64,000 nucleotides of DNA. Origin: Kluyvera intermedia. Lineage in GTDB: Bacteria; Pseudomonadota; Gammaproteobacteria; Enterobacterales; Enterobacteriaceae. A program made the translations under genes and the position numbers. Below the pieces are notes generated by a model that did not search any database, had not been told where the DNA came from, and was given only the letters and a program-made list of their open reading frames with translations. Of the stretch, positions 40,562-49,120 are shown piece after piece (the first letter of the stretch is position 1; the number at the start of each line of letters is the position of its first letter). The DNA lies in the NCBI RefSeq assembly GCF_021440345.1, contig NZ_JAKCNS010000029.1:1-64000 (forward strand), in the 5' to 3' direction.

Positions 40562-40772
40562 CCTGAGGTTCCCCATTGTTATGGTTATTGCATTTGTTGT
40601 GATGTTGTTATTTAGCACATTATTCTTATATGCGGCTCACGCTAAGTATAAGATATTAATATTAAGGGATACTGCCTGTGCTTTTGCAGCATACTCTGCT
40701 AAAACATACCCCATTTTTATGGAATTGAAACGATAATTTTGACGGATTTGTAACGCAAAAATGACAAAAAAA

Positions 40773-40792
40773 AGCCACTCATCGGAGTGGCT
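40773..40792 (-). terminator. Rho-independent terminator of the PuuE-like aminotransferase gene
   Basis: agccactc (40773-40780) and gagtggct (40785-40792) form a stem with a 4-base loop. The minus-strand tail has seven T residues. It lies 27 bases after the stop codon. Confidence 0.88.
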
Positions 40793-40819
40793 TAATGGCT
40801 GGCAGGGTTCAGCAGAGAA

Positions 40820-42085
40820 CTATGCGGTCAGCGCCCGACGAATGACCTCCAGCGCCTGCTGGAACTGTTTCTCTGGGATGGTGAGCGGATAGAGGAAGCG
40901 GATAACGTTGCCGTACACACCGCAACTCAGCAGCAGAACGCCTTCCGCCAGCGCGCGCTCCTGAACTAATTTCGTAAACTCCGGCGACGGCTCGCCGCTT
41001 TGCGGGTCGATAAATTCGACCGCTACCATCGATCCTAAGCCGCGCACATCGGCAATCGCCGGGCAGGACTCGCGCGCTTTATTGAGCACTTCAATCAGAT
41101 GCTGACCAAGATGGTTAGCCCGCGTGCACAATGCCTCTTCTTCAATAACGTCCAGCACGGCATGCGCCGCGGCCACCGCCAGCGGGTTACCGGCGTAGGT
41201 GCCGCCTAAACCGCCCGGTGCCGGTGCATCCATCACTTCCGCGCGTCCAACGACGCCGGAAAGCGGGAAGCCGCCGGCCAGGCTTTTGGCCATGGTGATA
41301 AGGTCAGGCTTCACGCTGTGGTAATCCATGGCGAACAGTTTGCCGGTGCGGGCAAAACCGGTCTGCACTTCGTCGGCAATCAGCAAAATACCGTGGGTAT
41401 CGCACAGCGCACGCAGGCCCTGCATAAAGTCGGCTGGCGCGACGTTAAAACCGCCTTCGCCCTGTACCGGCTCGAGGATAATCGCTGCTACCTGATCGGG
41501 CGCGATATCGGCTTTAAAGATGTGGGTCAGGCTTTTCAGCGCCATTTCGGTGGTGACACCGTGGGCGGCGTTCGGATAAATACCGTGATAGACCGAGCCC
41601 GGGAACGGGCCAAAGCCAATTTTGTACGGAGCGACTTTGCCAGTCAGCGCCATGGTCATAAAGGTACGGCCATGGAATCCGCCGCCGAAGGTGATAAGTC
41701 CCGGGCGTTTGGTATAGGCACGGGCAATCTTCACCGCGTTTTCCACCGCCTCGGCCCCGGTACTGAAGAATGCGGTCTTGGCATTCCCGGCAATTGGCGC
41801 CGCAGCATTAATACGTTCTGCTAATGATACATAGCTTTCATAGGGTACGATTTGATAGGCGGTATGGGTGAACGCCTTGAGCTGATTCTCCACGGCGGTA
41901 ATCACCTGCGGGTGGCGATGGCCGGTATTCAGCACCGCAATCCCGGCGGCAAAATCAATATACTCATTGCCCTCAATATCCCACAGCGTGGCGTTCTCCG
42001 CGCGCTCTGCGTAGAAACCGCACATCACGCCAACGCCGCGTGGCGTCGCCTGTAAACGCCGATGATTCAGTGACTCGTTACTCAC
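40820..42085 (-). CDS. PuuE/GabT-like 4-aminobutyrate aminotransferase
   Basis: This is a class III pyridoxal-phosphate aminotransferase, probably 4-aminobutyrate:2-oxoglutarate transaminase giving succinate semialdehyde. From the GTG at 42085 the product is 421 residues, the PuuE length, and VSNESLNHRRLQATPRGVGV lines up with the PuuE N-terminus. An AGGGGG site lies seven bases ahead. The cofactor lysine is Lys267 in TMAKSLAGGFP, with Asp238 in LIADEVQTGFARTG. HTAYQIVPYESYV and NVIRFLYPLTIP are closer to PuuE than to GabT. In E. coli no such gene lies here, and no succinate-semialdehyde dehydrogenase is adjacent. It has its own terminator, and rpoH ends upstream with another. Confidence 0.88.
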   Translation of the reverse strand: MSNESLNHRRLQATPRGVGVMCGFYAERAENATLWDIEGNEYIDFAAGIAVLNTGHRHPQVITAVENQLKAFTHTAYQIVPYESYVSLAERINAAAPIAGNAKTAFFSTGAEAVENAVKIARAYTKRPGLITFGGGFHGRTFMTMALTGKVAPYKIGFGPFPGSVYHGIYPNAAHGVTTEMALKSLTHIFKADIAPDQVAAIILEPVQGEGGFNVAPADFMQGLRALCDTHGILLIADEVQTGFARTGKLFAMDYHSVKPDLITMAKSLAGGFPLSGVVGRAEVMDAPAPGGLGGTYAGNPLAVAAAHAVLDVIEEEALCTRANHLGQHLIEVLNKARESCPAIADVRGLGSMVAVEFIDPQSGEPSPEFTKLVQERALAEGVLLLSCGVYGNVIRFLYPLTIPEKQFQQALEVIRRALTA

Positions 42086-42217
42086 GGTAAACCCCCTGCC
42101 GATAAAAGACGGAAAAATACGTAGCGCATATTCAGTCTTTGCCATCGTTTGCATTAACGCCAGCGGCAAAATGGAAATAAACAGAGGAAAGCGTGATGAC
42201 GGCGGGATAAAAAACAA

Positions 42218-42243
42218 AACCCCCGGATGGGCATCCAGGGGTT
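42218..42243 (-). terminator. Rho-independent terminator of rpoH
   Basis: The arms 42218-42228 and 42233-42243 pair with one mismatch around the loop gggc. The minus-strand tail TTTTGTTTTTT is strongly U-rich. It lies just after the rpoH stop codon. Confidence 0.87.
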
Positions 42244-42270
42244 ATCGGGGCAACGAGCTAACCGGCGTTA

Positions 42271-43125
42271 TTATGCTTCAATCGCCGCGCGCAGCTTTTT
42301 CATCGCATTCTTTTCAAGCTGACGAACACGCTCGGCGGAAACACCATAACGGTCAGCCAGTTCTTGCAGCGTGGACTTGTTGTCTTCGTCCAGCCAGCGG
42401 GCGCGAATGATGTCCTGACTACGTTCGTCCAGACCCTGCATCGCGTCGGTCAGCTTGTTGGCTGCCTGCTCTTCCCAGTTATCGTCTTCGATGCCGTCAG
42501 CAAAGTTAGACGATTTATCCTGCAGATAGAGCACCGGTGCAACGGAATGGCTTTCAGAATCATCGTCAGAGGACATATCAAACGCCATGTCCTGCGCTGA
42601 CATACGAGATTCCATCTCGCGCACGTCTTTGCTGGATACGCCCAGCTCACGGGCAACCATTTCCACTTCATCCTGGTTAAACCAGCCCAGACGCTGCTTG
42701 TTTTTACGCAGGTTAAAGAACAGCTTACGCTGTGCTTTGGTGGTGGCCACTTTGACGATACGCCAGTTACGCAGCACGTACTCGTGGATTTCCGCTTTGA
42801 TCCAATGCACGGCAAAGGAGACCAGGCGAACGCCCACTTCCGGGTTAAAACGACGCACCGCTTTCATCAGGCCAATGTTGCCTTCCTGAATCAGGTCCGC
42901 CTGCGGCAGGCCATAGCCCGAGTAATTACGAGCAATATGAACAACAAAGCGCAGGTGAGACAGGATCAGCGTTTTAGCTGCTTCCAGATCGCCCTGGTAA
43001 TGCAGCCGTTCAGCAAGCGCCTTTTCTTCATCAGCCGTCAACATCGGCCATGTGTTCGCAGCCCGGATATAAGATTCCAGGTTACCGACAGGGGCTAACG
43101 CTAAATTTTGCATTTCTTTGGTCAT
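42271..43125 (-). CDS. rpoH: RpoH, heat-shock sigma factor sigma-32
   Basis: RpoH directs RNA polymerase to heat-shock promoters. The 284-residue product has the E. coli length. Region 2 includes [20 protein letters not shown], and the RpoH box QRKLFFNLR lies at 132-140. The C-terminal region 4.2 has the helix-turn-helix [19 protein letters not shown]. In E. coli the mRNA around the start codon forms a heat-labile structure; the early coding sequence is similar here. The upstream region carries a DnaA box. Confidence 0.98.
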   Translation of the reverse strand: MTKEMQNLALAPVGNLESYIRAANTWPMLTADEEKALAERLHYQGDLEAAKTLILSHLRFVVHIARNYSGYGLPQADLIQEGNIGLMKAVRRFNPEVGVRLVSFAVHWIKAEIHEYVLRNWRIVKVATTKAQRKLFFNLRKNKQRLGWFNQDEVEMVARELGVSSKDVREMESRMSAQDMAFDMSSDDDSESHSVAPVLYLQDKSSNFADGIEDDNWEEQAANKLTDAMQGLDERSQDIIRARWLDEDNKSTLQELADRYGVSAERVRQLEKNAMKKLRAAIEA

Positions 43126-43238
43126 TCAAATCCTCTCAATTCACTTCATACTGACGTAGGCTTGCCGCTAGACGCAACAAACATGCCAGGCTCTATGAGC
43201 AACGAGAATATCATCCGCTCTTTTATCAGACAGTGAGT

Positions 43239-43247
43239 TTATCCACA
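43239..43247 (+). promoter_or_regulatory. DnaA box upstream of rpoH
   Basis: TTATCCACA is a perfect DnaA 9-mer, 114 to 122 bases upstream of the rpoH start codon. The E. coli rpoH promoter region is known to carry DnaA boxes over two of its promoters, so control by DnaA is plausible here. Confidence 0.65.
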
Positions 43248-43333
43248 AGTTCAATGCAACAGTGTGAACAAATTACGCACAAAATGTGACACGCGATAGC
43301 CGCGAGGGCAGAAAGATGGGGTTTATAACGCAT

Positions 43334-43361
43334 CCCCTGCGGACGTGAGTCGTCGCAGGGG
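43334..43361 (-). terminator. Hairpin downstream of ftsX
   Basis: cccctgcg (43334-43341) pairs with cgcagggg (43354-43361). The minus-strand tail is atgcgttataaa without a T-run, so its strength is uncertain. It lies between ftsX and the rpoH promoters. Confidence 0.45.
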
Positions 43362-43381
43362 GAGAGTATAACAGAACTTTT

Positions 43382-44440
43382 TTAATCGGGGGTAAAGTGG
43401 CGTAAATGTTGGACCGTGGCAAGCCAGGCTGCCACCCAGCCAATCATCGAGCACAGCAGGAGCAGCAGCAAGCATTCATCAAACGACAGCCCGCTTAGCT
43501 CAAACTGAGTGCCAAATACCCGCGCCACTTCCGTCACCGCCGATGACAACCGCATCACCAGAATTTCCGACAGAATCAGCGACAGGAACGCGCCGGAGAA
43601 GCCCAGCAGCGCGCCGCCGTAGAGGAACGGGCGCAGAATAAAGCCATCCGTTGCACCAATCAGCTTCTGCACGTTAATGGTGTCACGGCGGGCGAAGATA
43701 CTCAGACGCACGCTGTTACCGATGACGAGGAAGACCGCCGCCACCATCAGCACGCCGATCATCGCCGATACGCGACCAACGAGTCCGGTAATGGACGCCA
43801 GACGGGAGAACCAGCTGTCATCCATACGCACTTCGTTGACGCCCTGAATCTGCGCCACACGGTCACGTAATGTGTTTAAGGCATCGGTGGTCTGGAAATC
43901 GATTTTCGGCACAACCACCGCCACGGCAGGCAGCGGGTTTTCTTCCAGCATATCCAGCGCACCGCCAAAGCCCGACCAGTTACGGAACTCACCCAATGCT
44001 TCATCGCGGGAAAGATAGTTAACCTTGTCGACACCCTGCTCGGCCTGGAGTTGTCCAACCACTTTCGCCGCCGCATCGTCATCCAGCGTTTTTTCCAGAT
44101 AGACGGTGATTTGCGGAGAAGGATAGTACTGCGAAGCCGCCGTGTTGACGTTCTTGTAAACCATGTAGCAAACACTTGGCAGCGTCAGGGAAATAGCGAT
44201 AACCATCACCGTCAGGAAAGTGGCAATAGGCTTACTTTTCAGGTCCTGCACCGCGCCCTGCCAGGCGTAACGCACCTGTTCATTGAACACGTTGGTTTTA
44301 CGCGAATTAGGCTTTGGTGCCGGTTTGCCGCGCTTCGGTGTATTACGCCCCGCATCGCCAGATGCCGTTACCGACTTGCGAAAACGATCGAGACGACCGC
44401 CGAACTGGCGAATTTGATTCATTGCTTCACGCTTATTCAC
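43382..44440 (-). CDS. ftsX: FtsX, cell-division ABC-like membrane protein
   Basis: FtsX is the membrane partner of FtsE and recruits EnvC to activate amidases at the septum. The 352-residue product has the E. coli length. It has a cytoplasmic N-terminus, four membrane segments and a periplasmic domain at roughly residues 95-220. The start codon is GTG at 44440, lying eight bases inside the end of fts[16 protein letters not shown] is well conserved. Confidence 0.97.
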   Translation of the reverse strand: MNKREAMNQIRQFGGRLDRFRKSVTASGDAGRNTPKRGKPAPKPNSRKTNVFNEQVRYAWQGAVQDLKSKPIATFLTVMVIAISLTLPSVCYMVYKNVNTAASQYYPSPQITVYLEKTLDDDAAAKVVGQLQAEQGVDKVNYLSRDEALGEFRNWSGFGGALDMLEENPLPAVAVVVPKIDFQTTDALNTLRDRVAQIQGVNEVRMDDSWFSRLASITGLVGRVSAMIGVLMVAAVFLVIGNSVRLSIFARRDTINVQKLIGATDGFILRPFLYGGALLGFSGAFLSLILSEILVMRLSSAVTEVARVFGTQFELSGLSFDECLLLLLLCSMIGWVAAWLATVQHLRHFTPD

Positions 44441-45101
44441 CCGTCAAGCCTCCATGCAAGTGGCCGTCGCTCAGCGTCAGCATGCGGTATGAACGACGAG
44501 AAATCAGATTGATGTCGTGCGTCGCCATTAGCACCGTCACCCCCACGCGGTTGAACTCTTCGAACAGGCGCAGAATGCCTTCCGACAGCGCGTCATCGAG
44601 GTTACCGGTTGGTTCATCCGCCAGCAGAACTGCCGGTTTGTTGACCACCGCACGGGCGATCCCCACGCGCTGCTGTTCACCGCCGGATAGCTGAATCGGG
44701 AGATTTTTCGCTTTATCGAGCAAGCCAACTTTATCCAGTGCCGCAGAGACACGGCGGCGAATATCATCATAGCTCGCCCCCGCGATAATCAGCGGGATAG
44801 CCACGTTATCAAACACGGTGCGGTCCATCAGCAGATGGTGATCCTGGAAAATCATGCCGATCTGGCGGCGCAGAAACGGCACCTCACGGTTTTGCAGGCG
44901 GCTGATATCGTGGCCGCCGAACAAAATCTTCCCGGCGCTTGGCCGCTCAATCCCGCAGATAAGTTTCAGCAAAGTACTTTTACCTGCGCCGGAATGGCCG
45001 GTCAGGAATGCCATCTCGCCTGGCTGCAGGTGAAAAGTCACCCCCTGCAGCGCTTGTCTCCCGCCGAGATAGGCTTTGCTGACGTGTTCAAAGCGAATCA
45101 T
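44433..45101 (-). CDS. ftsE: FtsE, cell-division ATPase
   Basis: FtsE is the cytoplasmic ATPase of the FtsEX complex. The 222-residue product has the E. coli length, with Walker A GHSGAGKS at 35-42, signature [14 protein letters not shown] and Walker [13 protein letters not shown]. It starts two bases after the ftsY stop codon and overlaps ftsX by eight bases. Confidence 0.98.
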   Translation of the reverse strand: MIRFEHVSKAYLGGRQALQGVTFHLQPGEMAFLTGHSGAGKSTLLKLICGIERPSAGKILFGGHDISRLQNREVPFLRRQIGMIFQDHHLLMDRTVFDNVAIPLIIAGASYDDIRRRVSAALDKVGLLDKAKNLPIQLSGGEQQRVGIARAVVNKPAVLLADEPTGNLDDALSEGILRLFEEFNRVGVTVLMATHDINLISRRSYRMLTLSDGHLHGGLTGE

Positions 45102-45103
45102 GA

Positions 45104-46834
45104 TTAATCCTCTCGGGCAAAAAGTGCCTCAATAAAATCGCCCGCTTTAAACGGACGTAAGTCCTCAATACGTTCGCCGACGCCGATATAACGAATCGGA
45201 ATGCCGAACTGATCTGCCACGGAGAATATCACCCCGCCTTTGGCAGTTCCGTCGAGTTTAGTCAGCGTGATGCCGGTCAGCCCCACCGCTTCATGGAACA
45301 GTTTGGCCTGGCTAATGGCATTTTGCCCGGTGCTGGCGTCAATCGTCAGCATCACTTCATGCGGTGCTTCAACATCCAGCTTCTTCATCACGCGGACGAT
45401 TTTTTTCAGTTCTTCCATCAGGTGCGACTTGTTCTGCAAGCGCCCTGCGGTATCGGCAATCAGCACATCAACGTTACGCGCTTTTGCCGCCTGAATCGCA
45501 TCGAAAATCACCGAGGCGGAATCCGCGCCGGTATGCTGCGCAATCACCGGAATATTGTTGCGCTCGCCCCACACCTGGAGCTGCTCAACCGCTGCCGCAC
45601 GGAAGGTATCGCCCGCCGCCAGCATCACCGTTTTACCCTGCTGTTCGAACTGACGCGCCAGCTTGCCGATGGTGGTGGTTTTACCCACACCGTTGACGCC
45701 GACCATCAGAATAACGAACGGGGTTTTGCCTTCAATATTAAGCGGTTCATCCACTTTTGCGAGGATTTCACCCATTTCATCTTTCAGCAGGCCGTACAGC
45801 GCTTCCGCATCTTTAAGCTGCTTACGGCTGGCCGTTTCGGTCAGGCTGGCGATGATTTTACGGGTGGTTTCCACGCCGACGTCGGCAATCAGCAGCTGCT
45901 CTTCCAGCTCTTCAAACAGATCATCGTCGATTTTCTTGCCGCGGAACAGACTGATAAATCCGGAACCGAGGTTTTCTTTGGTTTTTAACAGGCTGCGTTT
46001 CAGGCGCGCGAAGAAACCTTCTTTGGTCGGTTTTTCCTGTTCCTGCTGCGCGGCGGGCGCTTCATTCACCGCCTCTTCTTCAATATCTTCAACCGCCGTC
46101 TCGTCCTGCGGCTCGGCGGCCAGCGCCAGGGCTTCCAACTCTTCGTCGGTCAGCTCAGTCTCTTCAGCGTCGGCTTCTTCGGTCGCGACGGTTTCGGCAA
46201 CGGCTTCAACTTCAGGCGCAATCACGTCAACGACCGGCAGATCTTCAACGCGTACCGGCGCAGTTTCTTCGACAACCAGCGTTTCTTCCGGGGCCACTGG
46301 CGCGTTGTCTTCAACGACCGGCAGCTCTTCAACCAATACCGGGGCAATCTCTTCGACAACCGGAGCCTCTTCTACCGCGGCAGGTGCGTTTTCTTCCGCC
46401 ACCGGGAAATCTTCTACCCGTACCGGCTCTTCGACGCTCGGCGTTTCGGCCATGACGATTGGCGCGTTGTCCTCAACCACCGGCAGCTCTTCCGCCCGCA
46501 CCGGTGCGGCCTCTTCGGCGACCAGAGTCTCTTCAACGGCAGGTACAACTTCGTCAGCAACTTCGTGCGATTTTTCGCTTTCCGCAACCTGTTCAGTGAC
46601 GTCAACCACATCGGCGGCGAAAACTTCACTTTCTTCAACCGTATGCGCTACGGCAGTCTCTTTGGCCACCACATCTTCAACAGCGGGCGTTTCAACAACC
46701 GTTTCAGGCTCGACGGCCGACGATTCTACCGCCGGCTGTTCTTCAATTTTTTCTTCTGATTCAACAACCTGATCCTGTTCTTTTTGACCAAAGCCCAGCC
46801 AGGAAAAAAACCCGCGTTTTTTCTCTTTTGCCAT
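45104..46834 (-). CDS. ftsY: FtsY, signal recognition particle receptor with enlarged acidic domain
   Basis: FtsY is the SRP receptor GTPase that docks ribosome-SRP complexes at the membrane. The product is 576 residues from MAKEKKRGFFSW, against 497 recalled for E. coli. The extra length lies in the acidic A domain (about 20-260). This holds about four tandem units of 26 to 28 residues at 111-209 built on P-V-x-x-E-(E/D)-(L/F)-P-V-(V/A)-E. The NG domain is intact with G1 GVNGVGKTT at 379-387, DTAGRLQN and TKLDGTAKGG. An ATG 16 codons upstream is rejected because MAKEKKRGFF is the conserved N-terminus. It heads the ftsYEX operon. Confidence 0.96.
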   Translation of the reverse strand: MAKEKKRGFFSWLGFGQKEQDQVVESEEKIEEQPAVESSAVEPETVVETPAVEDVVAKETAVAHTVEESEVFAADVVDVTEQVAESEKSHEVADEVVPAVEETLVAEEAAPVRAEELPVVEDNAPIVMAETPSVEEPVRVEDFPVAEENAPAAVEEAPVVEEIAPVLVEELPVVEDNAPVAPEETLVVEETAPVRVEDLPVVDVIAPEVEAVAETVATEEADAEETELTDEELEALALAAEPQDETAVEDIEEEAVNEAPAAQQEQEKPTKEGFFARLKRSLLKTKENLGSGFISLFRGKKIDDDLFEELEEQLLIADVGVETTRKIIASLTETASRKQLKDAEALYGLLKDEMGEILAKVDEPLNIEGKTPFVILMVGVNGVGKTTTIGKLARQFEQQGKTVMLAAGDTFRAAAVEQLQVWGERNNIPVIAQHTGADSASVIFDAIQAAKARNVDVLIADTAGRLQNKSHLMEELKKIVRVMKKLDVEAPHEVMLTIDASTGQNAISQAKLFHEAVGLTGITLTKLDGTAKGGVIFSVADQFGIPIRYIGVGERIEDLRPFKAGDFIEALFARED

Positions 46835-47013
46835 TTGCAACCACACTCCCCGCAGATAATTGATGGCGCCACTTCGCCACAATCGACGCGAAGGCTGAAA
46901 TAATGATGAAATTAGTCGCTTAGTCTACCACTTAACTTCCCTGGCTTCACCGCTTTCACCCGGCAGAGCAGATCGCTAGAATAGCAGGCTGAAAGAGCGA
47001 TCAGAGCGAGCAA

Positions 47014-47610
47014 ATGAAAAAACCAACCTCCGGCGGCAGTGGCCAGATCCGCATTATTGGCGGGCAGTGGCGCGGCCGTAAACTTCCTGTCCCCGACAGC
47101 CCAGGTCTCAGACCCACCACCGACCGCGTGCGTGAAACCCTTTTTAACTGGCTGGCACCGTCAATGGTAGACGCCCGCTGTCTGGACTGTTTCGCCGGTA
47201 GCGGCGCGTTAGGGCTGGAAGCACTCTCCCGCTATGCCGCCAGCGCGACGCTGCTGGAGATGGAACGTCACGTTGCTCAGCAGCTGCAAAAAAATCTTGC
47301 CACGCTAAAAGCCGAACACGGCAAAGTGGTGAACACCAACACCCTGACCTACCTTAACCAAAGCGGCACACCGCATGATGTGGTGTTTATCGATCCGCCG
47401 TTCCGTAAAGGGCTACTGGAAGAGACGCTAAATCTGCTGGAAACAAACGGCTGGCTAGCGGATAGCGCGCTCATCTACGTTGAAAGTGAAGTGGAAAACG
47501 GTATGCCACCGGTACCCGCCAGCTGGGATCTGCACCGGGAGAAAATTGCCGGTCAGGTCGCTTACCGCCTCTATCATCGTGAAGTTCAGGGAGAAAAGGA
47601 TGCTGATTAA
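47014..47610 (+). CDS. rsmD: RsmD, 16S rRNA (guanine-966 N2)-methyltransferase
   Basis: RsmD methylates G966 of 16S rRNA using S-adenosylmethionine. The 198-residue product has the E. coli length. The SAM-binding motif LDCFAGSGALGLEA lies at 57-70 and the catalytic DPPF at 126-129. It is divergent from ftsY across 179 bases and overlaps yhhL by eleven bases. Confidence 0.97.
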   Translation: MKKPTSGGSGQIRIIGGQWRGRKLPVPDSPGLRPTTDRVRETLFNWLAPSMVDARCLDCFAGSGALGLEALSRYAASATLLEMERHVAQQLQKNLATLKAEHGKVVNTNTLTYLNQSGTPHDVVFIDPPFRKGLLEETLNLLETNGWLADSALIYVESEVENGMPPVPASWDLHREKIAGQVAYRLYHREVQGEKDAD

Positions 47611-47881
47611 TCTGGGTCGCTTGTTGATGCTATGCGTATGGGCATTTTTGGTGCTGAATGTCATTCAGCCGTTCCCGCGCCCGCTGAATATTTTCGTCAA
47701 CGTCGCGCTGATTTTTATGGTGTTAATGCACGGTATGCAGATGGCACTGCTGCAATCCACGATGCCAAAAGATGGCCCACAGATGACGTTCGGCGAGAAA
47801 GTCCGCATCTTCCTCTTTGGCGTGTTTGAGCTGCTGGTGTGGCAAAAGAAAACGGCTGCCAGCCTGAAAAAGAAGAAATAA
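47600..47881 (+). CDS. yhhL: YhhL, small inner-membrane protein (DUF1145)
   Basis: This is a 93-residue protein of unknown function with two predicted membrane segments (about residues 5-25 and 31-50) and a lysine-rich C-terminus. The ATG at 47600 lies within the last codons of rsmD and is preceded by AGGGAGAAAAGG, so translation is probably coupled. FGEKVRIFLFGVFELLVWQKK is the conserved C-terminal part. An in-frame start 40 codons earlier would lie inside rsmD and is rejected. Confidence 0.9.
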   Translation: MLINLGRLLMLCVWAFLVLNVIQPFPRPLNIFVNVALIFMVLMHGMQMALLQSTMPKDGPQMTFGEKVRIFLFGVFELLVWQKKTAASLKKKK

Positions 47882-47888
47882 ACCTGTC

Positions 47889-47910
47889 GGCCTGGTGACC
47901 ACACCAGGCC
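47889..47910. terminator. Hairpin between convergent yhhL and yhhM
   Basis: ggcctggtg (47889-47897) pairs with caccaggcc (47902-47910) around a 4-base loop. There is no T-run on either side. Confidence 0.5.
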
Positions 47911-47918
47911 CGCATGAC

Positions 47919-48275
47919 TTAATCCGCCTTAAACTCGACAAAGCGCGAGCCTTTATAGCTCAACGTTCCTTTATCTCCGACCGTCAGTTGGTGATACTGC
48001 GCGGCTTCCACGCGGAAACTCACCTCCAGCCCCCCTTGTTCGGGCTTAAAGCTCACGTCATAGCGCATTTCACTGCCTGCGGGCGCCACCGTCTGCTGAC
48101 GCGAACGGCGATCGTTGAGCACTTTTTCCCGTTTGTTGCTCACCACCACCCGCTTTTGCAGTAGCGGCGCGGCGTCGTTATCCATTTTTTCCCGGCGCTG
48201 CTGAACGTAGCGAAACGAAGCGGCAATGACGATAATCGCCACCACAACGACGAAAAACAAAGGCATTTTGCTCAT
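47919..48275 (-). CDS. yhhM: YhhM, membrane-anchored DUF2500 protein
   Basis: This is a 118-residue protein of unknown function (E. coli 119). One N-terminal membrane segment (about residues 5-22) is followed by a soluble domain, probably periplasmic, ending in VGDKGTLSYKGSRFVEF. It is transcribed alone, convergent with yhhL and divergent from yhhN. Confidence 0.92.
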   Translation of the reverse strand: MSKMPLFFVVVVAIIVIAASFRYVQQRREKMDNDAAPLLQKRVVVSNKREKVLNDRRSRQQTVAPAGSEMRYDVSFKPEQGGLEVSFRVEAAQYHQLTVGDKGTLSYKGSRFVEFKAD

Positions 48276-48415
48276 TTCAGGTTCTCATAAGAATTTACGC
48301 AAATCAGAGTAAACGGTGCAGTCAGTCATTGTCATCCTGCATTCCCCACTACTACACTGGACATTCAGGACTGGCAACACCGTACCTATTAAGATAACAG
48401 ATACAGGGACTTAAT

Positions 48416-49042
48416 ATGCTTTGGTCGTTTATCGCAGTTTTCTTCTCCGGGTGGCTCTACGTTGACGCCGCCTACCGTGGCCCAACCTGGCAGCGCTGGG
48501 CATTCAAACCTATCACCCTCATTTTATTGCTGTTTCTCGCCTGGCAGGCGCCGATGTTTAACGCCATCAGCTATCTGGTGCTGGCGGGTCTGTGTGCCGC
48601 GCTGGTCGGTGATGCGCTAACGCTGCTGCCGCGACAGCGCATGCTCTACGCGGTGGGGGCCTTTTTCCTCTCGCACCTGCTTTATACCATCTGGTTTGCC
48701 GGCCAGCTGACCTTCACCTTCTTCTGGCCGCTGCCGGTAATATTACTGGTGATTGGCGCGCTGCTGCTAGTCACGATCTGGACAAGGCTGGAAGAGATGC
48801 GTCTGCCGGTGCTGGCCTTTGTTGGCATTACCCTGGTGATGGTCTGGGTGGCGGGCGAACTGTGGTTCCTGCGCCCAACCGATACCGCGATGTCCGGATT
48901 CTTCGGCGCCGCGCTATTGCTGCTCGGCAATATTATATGGCTGGTGAGTCAGTATCGCTGCCGTTTCCGCGCGGATACCGCCATTTACGCCGCCTGCTAC
49001 TTTGCTGGACACTTCTTTATCGTTCGCGCACTTTATTTGTAA
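48416..49042 (+). CDS. yhhN: YhhN, TMEM86/YhhN-family membrane protein
   Basis: This is a polytopic inner-membrane protein of 208 residues, the E. coli length, with about eight hydrophobic segments. The family also contains vertebrate lysoplasmalogenase (TMEM86B), but the bacterial function is not established. [13 protein letters not shown] and GDALTLLP are conserved. It lies 78 bases ahead of zntA, and the zntA promoter begins just after its stop codon. Confidence 0.92.
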   Translation: MLWSFIAVFFSGWLYVDAAYRGPTWQRWAFKPITLILLLFLAWQAPMFNAISYLVLAGLCAALVGDALTLLPRQRMLYAVGAFFLSHLLYTIWFAGQLTFTFFWPLPVILLVIGALLLVTIWTRLEEMRLPVLAFVGITLVMVWVAGELWFLRPTDTAMSGFFGAALLLLGNIIWLVSQYRCRFRADTAIYAACYFAGHFFIVRALYL

Positions 49043-49050
49043 TTTCCTGC

Positions 49051-49082
49051 TTGACTCTGGAGTCGACTCCAGAGTGTATGCT
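49051..49082 (+). promoter_or_regulatory. zntA promoter with ZntR operator
   Basis: TTGACT (49051-49056) and TATGCT (49077-49082) are separated by a 20-base spacer, longer than normal, as in other MerR-family promoters. The stretch 49054-49075 is a perfect 22-base palindrome built on actctggagtc/gactccagagt, as in E. coli zntA. ZntR bound to zinc would untwist the spacer and activate transcription. Confidence 0.9.
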
Positions 49083-49120
49083 GCGCTTAATGAAACAACG
49101 ATCATTAACCGGAGGATACG

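Noticed and set aside
40562-40618. 19-codon extension of livJ
   Set aside because: It would put a polar stretch in front of a normal signal peptide and has no counterpart in E. coli LivJ.
42086-42217. 44-codon extension of the PuuE-like aminotransferase
   Set aside because: The GTG at 42085 has a good ribosome site and gives the exact PuuE N-terminus and length.
43263-43295. CRP sites in the rpoH promoter region (TGTGA half-sites at 43263 and 43285)
   Set aside because: Each half-site lacks an acceptable second half at the correct distance.
45663-46772. Long plus-strand reading frame of 369 codons, Ser/Thr-rich
   Set aside because: It lies antisense to ftsY and reflects the Glu/Val/Ala-rich repeats of the FtsY acidic domain; it has no family features.
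46835-46882. 16-codon extension of ftsY
   Set aside because: MAKEKKRGFFSW is the conserved FtsY N-terminus, so the upstream ATG is not used here.
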